Source: CAVOBC01 sp963693635 (GTDB lineage Bacteria > Pseudomonadota > Gammaproteobacteria > Pseudomonadales > Azotimanducaceae). Taken from it: 7,464 nt of DNA. The notes beneath the pieces were generated by a model. It made no database searches and was not told the origin of the DNA. It saw only the letters and a list, made by a program, of their open reading frames with translations. Made by a program: the position numbers and the translations under genes. This document shows, one piece after another, positions 1 to 5,143 of the stretch (the first letter of the stretch is position 1; each line of letters opens with the position of its first letter). Location: contig CAVOBC010000236.1 of the NCBI GenBank assembly GCA_963693635.1, forward strand, positions 1 to 7,464. Reading direction: 5' to 3'.

Positions 1-393
1 ATAAGCGATGCCGCAATGAACGTAGAACTCATCAGCACCTCTGCAGAGTCCATTCCCTTCGACGACGGCACCTTTGACACGGTCGTGTCCACCTGGACCC
101 TGTGTTCGATTCCCGATGTCGAGCGGGCACTTGCCGAGTTGCGCCGGGTCATTCGTCCCGAGGGCAAGTTTCTATACATCGAACACGGGCTAAGTCCGGA
201 TGCGAGCGTGCAGCGCTGGCAGCGCCGTATTGAACCCGTCTGGAAGCGGATCGGTGGCGGCTGCCATCTGACGCGAGATGCGCGGACGTTGATAGCCGAG
301 GCGGGTTTTACAGTGAATGAGGGCGAGTCGAGTTACTCGCCCGGACCGCGTTGGGCGGCGTACACCTATCGCGGGGTTGCGCGGCCTGGTTAG
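1..393 (+). CDS. SAM-dependent class I methyltransferase, C-terminal part (5' end outside window)
   Basis: The reading frame is open from base 1 and ends at TAG 391-393, so the gene is cut by the window edge; the ATG at 16 is probably internal. The visible part matches the second half of a Methyltransf_11/UbiE-like fold: the acidic 'FDDGTFDTVVSTWTLCSI' stretch (post-I region and motif II strand), then 'ALAELRRVIRPEGKFLYIEHG' (motif III), then a tail with WQ, 'GGCHLTRD', 'AGF' and 'GPRWAAYTYRG'. This tail is typical of a small-molecule or lipid methyltransferase group related to METTL7/PmtA-type proteins. The glycine-rich SAM-binding motif I must lie upstream and is not seen. The family is established; substrate and pathway are unknown. 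The next gene is 318 bases away, so no operon link is evident. Confidence 0.85.
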   Translation: MSDAAMNVELISTSAESIPFDDGTFDTVVSTWTLCSIPDVERALAELRRVIRPEGKFLYIEHGLSPDASVQRWQRRIEPVWKRIGGGCHLTRDARTLIAEAGFTVNEGESSYSPGPRWAAYTYRGVARPG

Positions 394-711
394 TTTCTGT
401 CCCGACGTTGCAGCTACGCAGAGCCTTTGCGAGAGGGTGTCTTTGCCCGATGAGTGAGCCGCCATCTGCCGCAAATTGCACGGCGTTCTTTGGATTGCTG
501 GCTCGCTGCGTTTACCAGGATGGGGTGGCGGAAAGCAGGTCAAAAGTCGTGTGAGAGAAAGTAGAAAGAAGACGTTTCGCTAGTACTTGACGAACCCTTA
601 AGCAGCGGATCGCATCGAGTTTCCGGCTGTGACGTTCGCCTGTGACATTCGCTTGTGACGGGGTTCTCAATAGCTGGCGAAACAATCGGCTGATGATAAA
701 GTGACATCTTC
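394..711. other. Intergenic region without a convincing gene
   Basis: This 318-base gap between the methyltransferase and the phosphotransferase-like gene holds short ORFs on both strands, but none has a Shine-Dalgarno, a recognisable protein signature or a sensible coding pattern. It is less GC-rich towards its 3' end. A TTGACG at 587-592 could be a -35 element but has no good -10 at the right distance. The only clear structure is the 13-bp direct repeat at 628-659, listed separately. No rho-independent terminator was found after the methyltransferase. Confidence 0.6.
628..659 (+). repeat. Three-unit 13-bp direct repeat (TGTGAC-type)
   Basis: The units TGTGACGTTCGCC (628-640) and TGTGACATTCGCT (641-653) are adjacent, and a third TGTGAC (654-659) follows at the same 13-bp step. 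The array ends about 52 bases before the ATG at 712 and lies in the non-coding gap. Regular spacing of a TGTGAC core suggests a possible transcription-factor binding array for the downstream gene. TGTGA is also a CRP/FNR half-site, but here the units are direct rather than inverted, so CRP binding is not supported. The function is inference. Confidence 0.5.
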
Positions 712-2403
712 ATGAATTCTTGGGTAACCGTTATGCCAACATTTGAACCGCCGGGCCCGGGTTCATGGGAACTTGAGCGCGCACACTTCTCGCGCGCGGC
801 TACCAGTTTTACCGGCGAAATCCTGGCGAGCGGGCTAACCAGGGGAGTGACGATTGGTTGCGAGCAGTACGGCCTGCCGCTGAAATGTCTCCGGGCGGCG
901 ATGGTCAACAATTTCTTTTACGCCCAGCAGGTGCCGATTCTGGGAGACGGCACAGGGGACGTTCCCGCCAAGTGGCTGTTCATGATTATGACGCGGGTGC
1001 ACCCGGAAATGCGCCGGCGCGTTGCAAGCGCGAAACGGGCTTTGGAGCAGAAACTGTGGCGGCGGGATCTCGAACTCTGGGACGCGATGAAGATCGACTC
1101 GATCGAACGTAACAGCACGTTGTATGGCGTCGACATGAAAGCCTTGAGTGATGTGGAAATGGACACTCACCTGCGGGCCTGTGCGGTGAATGCTGAAGAT
1201 ATGGTCTACCGCCACCATCGCTTCACGATAGCTTCCATTTTCCCGATGGGAATCTATCTGCATGTCGCGACCGTCCTTGGTGGTCTCAGTGTGCAACAAG
1301 CACTGTCGTATCTGCGCGGGTCCACGCCCATTTCGCTGGGAACAGCCCAGGAGGAGTTGCAGGAATTAGCCCGGGCACTCAAGGACCATGGCGTGAGTGC
1401 CGACGAGGTCTCGGGCATCGAGCCTTTGCAACTCGTTGATACCCTCGAGGAGCGGCATGTTGATATCGTCAGCGCGTTAACGGCCTATACGAATATCGTT
1501 GGTGCGATGCTCGTGGGCGGCTACTGCATCTCGGAGAAAACGCTGATCGAGAGCCCGATACTGCTGCGGGCGCGCATCGCCGATGCCATGGGCGAGCAGC
1601 GAGCGCCGGTCGATCCGGCGGCGGCACTTGAACAAGGCCTTGCCGCAGTGGACCCCACAGTTCGGGGCGACTTTGAGGCGTGGTTCAATGAGGTTGTGTT
1701 CGTCAATCGCATGCGTGACGAGCGCGGCGTCTACAACGACATGTGGGGATCGGGGATCGCGCGACTGGCGTTTCTGGAAGTCGGCGATCGCCTGGTCACG
1801 CGTGGTGTATTGCCAGACCGGGAACTGGCAGTGGATAGCGCGGTTGAGGAATTGCTGGGTTTGTTGGCCGGGAACGCCGCCGCCATTAGCGTTGATGAAC
1901 TGGTCGCCCGACGTGACTGGCGCTTGACCCAGAGTATTGATGAGATACCGCAGTCGTTGGGTCCGGAGCCGGCACCGCCGCCGCCGATAGAGTGGTTGCC
2001 CAAATCATACAGGCTGTCGGTTTCGGCCATGCCGATGGTGTTTGGGAACTTGAATGACGACCCGGATCAGATCGTTCCGCAGGACAGTATCCGTGGCGTT
2101 TCGGCGAGCGGCGGCGTGTATGAGGGAACGGCGCGTGTGGTGAAGGACACGTCCGAGTTTGGGCGTCTGCAGCAGGGGGATGTCCTCGTCACACGCAATA
2201 CATCGGCGGCGTTTAACGTTGTTTTGCCGTTGATTGGTGCGGTGGTGACTGATCGCGGCGGGGCATTGAGTCATGCGGCGATCGTAGCGCGCGAATATGG
2301 CATCCCTGGTGTCGTTAGTGCGCGGGTGGCGACCGAGCGGATAGCGGATGGCAGCCGCGTTAGAGTCGATGGCGACACCGGTGAAGTTACCGTGCTGGGG
2401 TGA
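712..2403 (+). CDS. PEP-utilising/rifampin-phosphotransferase-like protein lacking the ATP-grasp domain
   Basis: A 563-residue protein related to the C-terminal two thirds of rifampin phosphotransferase and other PEP-synthase-like enzymes. It opens with 'FEPPGPGSWELERAHF', a signature of this family. The middle region (about residues 60-420) carries 'MRDERGVYNDMWGSGIARLAFLEVGDRL', resembling the substrate-binding region of these enzymes, and a proline-rich linker 'EPAPPPPIEWLP'. Residues 462-563 form the swivelling phosphohistidine domain, with 'TDRGGALSHAAIVAREYGIP'; the candidate phospho-accepting histidine is His521 (codon 2272-2274). No ATP-grasp domain precedes it, so ATP-dependent phosphorylation of this histidine would need a partner protein, or the protein is non-catalytic or uses another donor. 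The ATG at 733 ('MPTFEPPGPG') is an equally plausible start; neither has a strong Shine-Dalgarno. The family is firm; the substrate is unknown. Confidence 0.85.
   Translation: MNSWVTVMPTFEPPGPGSWELERAHFSRAATSFTGEILASGLTRGVTIGCEQYGLPLKCLRAAMVNNFFYAQQVPILGDGTGDVPAKWLFMIMTRVHPEMRRRVASAKRALEQKLWRRDLELWDAMKIDSIERNSTLYGVDMKALSDVEMDTHLRACAVNAEDMVYRHHRFTIASIFPMGIYLHVATVLGGLSVQQALSYLRGSTPISLGTAQEELQELARALKDHGVSADEVSGIEPLQLVDTLEERHVDIVSALTAYTNIVGAMLVGGYCISEKTLIESPILLRARIADAMGEQRAPVDPAAALEQGLAAVDPTVRGDFEAWFNEVVFVNRMRDERGVYNDMWGSGIARLAFLEVGDRLVTRGVLPDRELAVDSAVEELLGLLAGNAAAISVDELVARRDWRLTQSIDEIPQSLGPEPAPPPPIEWLPKSYRLSVSAMPMVFGNLNDDPDQIVPQDSIRGVSASGGVYEGTARVVKDTSEFGRLQQGDVLVTRNTSAAFNVVLPLIGAVVTDRGGALSHAAIVAREYGIPGVVSARVATERIADGSRVRVDGDTGEVTVLG
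2399..2403 (+). promoter_or_regulatory. Shine-Dalgarno overlapping the upstream stop codon
   Basis: GGTGA, within GGGGTGAGA at 2397-2405, lies 6 bases before the ATG at 2410. Its TGA is the stop codon of the preceding gene. This supports 2410 as the true start of the PEP-CTERM ORF and suggests translational coupling between the two genes. Confidence 0.6.
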
Positions 2404-2409
2404 GACAAT

Positions 2410-2721
2410 ATGTCGCAACACGCTGCCACCGTCGATCCAGGCAGCCTGTCCATCGAGTTCTTCGACTACTCTCTCGCTACAGTGCCTCTTGTGTTTGTGG
2501 ACGTGTTCACTTTTGTTGTAGATGGTACGGGTACGGAGTTGGACCCGTTCGACATCTTTCTGGACTTCTACGTTGACCCGTTTAGCCCCTTTCTCGACTT
2601 TGAAGGGGCAGGCTTCACGATCTCTTTCGACGTTGGTCATTCCAGCGTTACGCCGGAGCCGTCGATACTCCTGGTCCTGTGGTTAGGTCTGGGCCTGCTG
2701 GGGATCCGCCGCAAGACATAG
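2410..2721 (+). CDS. Small PEP-CTERM sorting-domain protein without a visible signal peptide
   Basis: A 103-residue ORF whose last 25 residues form a classic PEP-CTERM signal: Pro-Glu-Pro at residues 82-84 ('VTPEPSILL'), a hydrophobic transmembrane stretch (about 85-98, 'ILLVLWLGLGLLGI') and a basic end (RRKT). Such tails are recognised by an exosortase, which processes exported proteins usually linked to exopolysaccharide or biofilm. The body is rich in Phe and Asp ('FDIFLDFYVDPF', 'FLDFEGAGF'). PEP-CTERM proteins normally also have an N-terminal Sec signal peptide, but here the N-terminus (MSQHAATVDPGSLSIEF) is polar and none is visible. The gene has a good Shine-Dalgarno, follows the previous stop by two codons in the same frame, and has no visible promoter of its own. 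It may be a 5'-truncated remnant or an atypical member. No exosortase is in the window. Confidence 0.75.
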   Translation: MSQHAATVDPGSLSIEFFDYSLATVPLVFVDVFTFVVDGTGTELDPFDIFLDFYVDPFSPFLDFEGAGFTISFDVGHSSVTPEPSILLVLWLGLGLLGIRRKT

Positions 2722-2724
2722 CGC

Positions 2725-3000
2725 ATGCGTTCGCATCGCTGGGCGTATAGGCCCGGCGTCGCTTGTCATCCAACAGAGCGTCGAGGTCCCCTCCCTGGTC
2801 CGCTCGATACCGTATGGGCGGCCGTACGCGCTGGAGCCGATGCCGTCGGGTATTTCCGCGAGCACGGCGACAGCGTCATTGCGGACGTCGCGCTGCAAGA
2901 GCAGATGAGCGGGCGACGTGGGGCCATTCACAACCCTTCCTCCGAGATCCCTGGTACCGCGTTCCGCTCGGCATCGCGTATGCTGGGCACGGGTAAATGA
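2725..3000 (+). CDS. Hypothetical small ORF, unrecognised; may be a remnant or spurious
   Basis: A 91-codon ORF filling the gap between the PEP-CTERM gene and the PhyH-type oxygenase. It begins 4 bases after the previous stop and its TGA overlaps an ATG at 2997 (ATGA). No Shine-Dalgarno precedes it. The first ~30 residues are Arg/Pro-rich and look non-coding. Residues about 28-60 ('DTVWAAVRAGADAVGYFREHG', then 'DSVIADVALQEQ') look more protein-like. 'YFREHG..VIADV' loosely recalls the start of PhyH-family proteins, but the downstream gene already has a complete PhyH domain. It could be a fragment of an older gene, a small leader protein coupled to the oxygenase, or chance. No function is proposed. 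Confidence 0.25.
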   Translation: MRSHRWAYRPGVACHPTERRGPLPGPLDTVWAAVRAGADAVGYFREHGDSVIADVALQEQMSGRRGAIHNPSSEIPGTAFRSASRMLGTGK

Positions 3001-3023
3001 TCACGGAGAACGGCCAGGAAACC

Positions 3024-4127
3024 ATGACAGACAACCAGAACATCATCCTGTTTGACGACGACGGCAACTACCTCAAGGTTGACGGCGGCGTATCTGCGCA
3101 GGTGCATGACGATGGCATCTGGTCTGCAGCGGGTAGCGACCTTTGTTCCGCGTCAGCGGCGAGTGTGCTGCACACCGATGCGGCCAACATCCGAATCGGC
3201 GAGCGGGTCGGGGTAAAGGTGAAAGGTGAGTACAAGCCGTTCACGGTTCAACTCGGGCCGACCCGCCTGCCATCTGCCCATCTCAGCGAATTGCATGACA
3301 GTGGCTTCACGGTGCTCGAGGGGCTGCTCGATGCCGGGGCGGTCGCCCGCCTCAAAGCCGATGCGATTGTCCAATTGCAGGAGCAGGATCCGGACGCCGC
3401 CCGCTCGGACGGGCGTCTTGGCATTCGCCACGGACTCGCCTGGAGTACGGACGTCGCCCGCGCGGTCACCAATCCCGTTGCCCTCGGTCTGCTGCGAACC
3501 TACCTGGCGATCGATGACATCCACTATTGTCACCCGCCGAGCGTAACGACCATGCGCCCCACCGTTGATCTGCTAGGGTCCTTTCCGCCGGACGGCTGGC
3601 ACAGCGACTATCCTTACCACCCGGGCATATTCCCGGATGAGCAGTGGCCAGGGGACAGGGTCTATGGCGTTCAATTCAACATCTGCGTCGACGAGTTTCG
3701 CGCCGACAATGCGGCTACGCAGTACGCGCCGGGTTCGCACAAGCTTTGCCAATGGCCGCCGGCAGAGTGGAATGAGGGCGGCACCCGGATGGGCGAGGGC
3801 GTGCACGAAAACGTCAAGCAAATGCTCGCACCGGCGGGATCGGCGCTGGTCTATGACGCGCGCACCTGGCATCGGGCGTGCGATGAGCTAAACGTCAGCG
3901 GCGGAGATCGCGTCGCAATCCTGAATGCGGTCGCACCTGCATGGGTGCTGTCGATGGGCGGCAAGCGGGACGGCGCTGCGGCGTACCTTGCGTCTGACAT
4001 GCCGGCGAAGCTGAATGATCGGGAGCGCCTCGAACTTGACCGCTTGTGCAACGCCGCTCGCATGCAGCCGCCTGCGGGCGTGCCTCAATTGCAGCGACGC
4101 ATGGCCGTCGGATTTTCGGATAGATAA
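3024..4127 (+). CDS. Phytanoyl-CoA dioxygenase (PhyH) family Fe(II)/2-oxoglutarate oxygenase
   Basis: A non-heme iron oxygenase that would hydroxylate an unknown substrate using O2 and 2-oxoglutarate. I prefer the ATG at 3024 (MTDNQNIILFDDDG) because AGGAA at 3016-3020 sits just before it; an in-frame ATG at 2997 would add 9 residues. Counting from 2997, residues 98-125 ('ELHDSGFTVLEGLLDAGAV') are the usual PhyH opening. The metal ligands are His202 and Asp204 ('GWHSDYPYHPG') and His292 ('RTWHRACDELNVSGGDR'), and Arg305 is the likely 2-oxoglutarate-binding residue. 'QYAPGSHK' (242-249) is another family hallmark. The first ~90 residues are an extension outside the core fold, with 'LFDDDGNYLKVDGG', which I do not recognise. 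All catalytic residues are present, so the enzyme should be active. The substrate cannot be inferred from context. Confidence 0.88.
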   Translation: MTDNQNIILFDDDGNYLKVDGGVSAQVHDDGIWSAAGSDLCSASAASVLHTDAANIRIGERVGVKVKGEYKPFTVQLGPTRLPSAHLSELHDSGFTVLEGLLDAGAVARLKADAIVQLQEQDPDAARSDGRLGIRHGLAWSTDVARAVTNPVALGLLRTYLAIDDIHYCHPPSVTTMRPTVDLLGSFPPDGWHSDYPYHPGIFPDEQWPGDRVYGVQFNICVDEFRADNAATQYAPGSHKLCQWPPAEWNEGGTRMGEGVHENVKQMLAPAGSALVYDARTWHRACDELNVSGGDRVAILNAVAPAWVLSMGGKRDGAAAYLASDMPAKLNDRERLELDRLCNAARMQPPAGVPQLQRRMAVGFSDR

Positions 4128-4221
4128 ATACGCGTGTCGGGTAATTTTACATATTTGCTCGGCGGGATCGATAACCTGGTGCCGCTGTGGCTCAACTTAT
4201 TGTTTTTACGAGTATTTTAAT

Positions 4222-4238
4222 TTGGCGTGGATCTTGCT
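4222..4238 (+). promoter_or_regulatory. Sigma-54 (RpoN) -24/-12 promoter
   Basis: TTGGCGTGGATCTTGCT matches the sigma-54 consensus YTGGCACGRNNNTTGCW at 12 of its 14 specified positions; only the A and C of GCAC differ. The invariant GG (4224-4225) and GC (4236-4237) are separated by exactly 10 bases. It lies between genes, and transcription should start near 4249, about 26 bases before the ATG at 4275. RpoN with the PrsK/PrsR two-component system is known to control PEP-CTERM genes in some exosortase-bearing bacteria, which matches the gene downstream. A small inverted repeat, GTAA-TT-TTAC (4141-4150), lies about 100 bases upstream of the predicted start, where an enhancer-binding protein could sit; that part is speculative. 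Confidence 0.75.
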
Positions 4239-4264
4239 GCATAAGACCCAAAGATCTGGAAGTC

Positions 4265-4270
4265 GGAGGA
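4265..4270 (+). promoter_or_regulatory. Strong Shine-Dalgarno fixing the PEP-CTERM start
   Basis: GGAGGA stands 4 bases before the ATG at 4275. It identifies the signal-peptide-encoding frame as the true start. Two longer ORFs that overlap it in other frames (4015-4347 and 4187-4549) have no such site. Confidence 0.75.
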
Positions 4271-4274
4271 CGCC

Positions 4275-5033
4275 ATGCAGCGTCAGACAGTGTCATCGAA
4301 AGCAGTGCGACCAGAGGCCGAGGCGAATGTCAGAGGATCGCGAGTAGTCCTGCAGGAAATCATCATTGCCGTGTGCGTCGCCGTGGTCCTCGTAGCGGCA
4401 GCGCCAGCGGGGGCTGCGCCGATCTCCATTGTGGCACCGATGTGATTGACGTCTCGCTCGAGATCGACATCGAGCTGGTTGGTTTCGGACTTGGGGGCGG
4501 GTTGTCAGCCTCCGAAGAAGGCGTAAAGGAGATCAAAACTCGACGGTGAACTGATCGTCGAACGCGATCCGGAAGACGGCGGAACAATCGACATCGAGAT
4601 CATCGGCCTCTCGCTGACTGGTTCGCATGCCGACCTCGGCACGGTAAATCCGACGCTGGCGGGTCCTTCGATCGGCATGATCGACGCCATCGTGCTCGGA
4701 CCCGGGGATGAACTGTCGTTGGGGACCAGTTTCTTCGACGTCTTTTTCGAGATCGAACTTGAAGACCTGGATCTCGGTCCGCAGTCACTGGTCAACGGTG
4801 CGCCTGTCACGATCTTGAATTCGTCGCTAACAGGGCCGTTACCGCTCGCGATGATCGGCAATGAGTGGCTGTTTACGGGTGACAATCTGATCACCGAGCC
4901 CGGGATGGCCTGGCTGGAGATCACTGGCAGACTCAGCCGTTTTCTGTTGACGGCTGAAGGCACGGCAGTGCCGGCTCCGGCGCTGCCTCTCCTTGGCAGC
5001 CTGGGACTCCTACTGGCGGTCGCCGGACGTTAG
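4275..5033 (+). pseudogene. PEP-CTERM (VPAPA-type) exported protein gene with two compensating frameshifts
   Basis: The first frame reads 56 codons from ATG 4275 to TGA 4443-4445 and encodes a signal peptide: a long basic n-region, a hydrophobic core at residues 29-43 ('IIIAVCVAVVLVAAA') and a probable cleavage after Ala-Gly-Ala (45-47). The sense then moves to a second frame ('DVIDVSLEIDIELVGFGLGG') up to about 4534, and back to the first frame ('LDGELIVERDPEDGG') to TAG 5031-5033. A one-base loss near 4440 and a one-base gain, probably in AAAA 4535-4538, would restore a continuous 252-residue protein. Its tail is a PEP-CTERM variant: VPAPA from 4968, a hydrophobic stretch 'LPLLGSLGLLLAVAG' and a final Arg. 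'SFFDVFFEIELEDLDLG' resembles segments of other PEP-CTERM proteins. It has a sigma-54 promoter and a strong Shine-Dalgarno. Either the gene has recently decayed or these are sequencing/assembly indels; its last segment keeps good coding sense. Confidence 0.75.
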
Positions 5034-5081
5034 CGTCGCCGCCGGTCTTGGTAGGCCATTCGCCCGTTCCAGTGACCCTTC

Positions 5082-5107
5082 CAGAATCCTGGGGCAGAAT
5101 CCTGGGC
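5082..5107 (+). repeat. Tandem 13-bp repeat between convergent genes
   Basis: CAGAATCCTGGGG (5082-5094) is followed directly by CAGAATCCTGGGC (5095-5107), identical in 12 of 13 bases. It lies in the 110-base gap between the ends of the PEP-CTERM gene and the helicase gene. A CCAG (5081-5084)/CTGG (5107-5110) pair followed by TTTTT (5111-5115) could act as a weak terminator for the + strand, but a 4-bp stem around a 22-base loop is not convincing. Confidence 0.6.
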
Positions 5108-5143
5108 TGGTTTTTGTCTCAGACTCAGCAGTGTGTGAATCCG

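Noticed and set aside
675..690. Second sigma-54-like site before the gene at 712 (TGGC...GGC)
   Set aside because: GG and GC are separated by 11 bases, not 10, and the TTGC element is replaced by TCGGC.
835..1299. 154-codon minus-strand ORF
   Set aside because: Antisense shadow of the well-supported gene at 712-2403, with no Shine-Dalgarno or family signature.
2005..2640. 211-codon minus-strand ORF
   Set aside because: It runs antisense through the end of the phosphotransferase-like gene and the PEP-CTERM gene, both with clear protein signatures on the + strand; its product is Arg/His-rich and unrecognised.
2721..2738. Hairpin-like GCGCATGCGTTCGCATCGC after the PEP-CTERM gene
   Set aside because: The main arms ATGCG/CGCAT leave only a two-base loop and there is no T-run, so it is neither a good terminator nor a clear operator.
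4187..4549. 120-codon + strand ORF as a separate gene
   Set aside because: Its first ~85 residues are Cys/Arg-rich nonsense crossing the sigma-54 site. Only its last part is meaningful, as the middle piece of the frameshifted PEP-CTERM gene.
5081..5115. Rho-independent terminator
   Set aside because: The only pairing is a 4-bp stem with a 22-base loop before the T-run; kept as a repeat, not called as a terminator.
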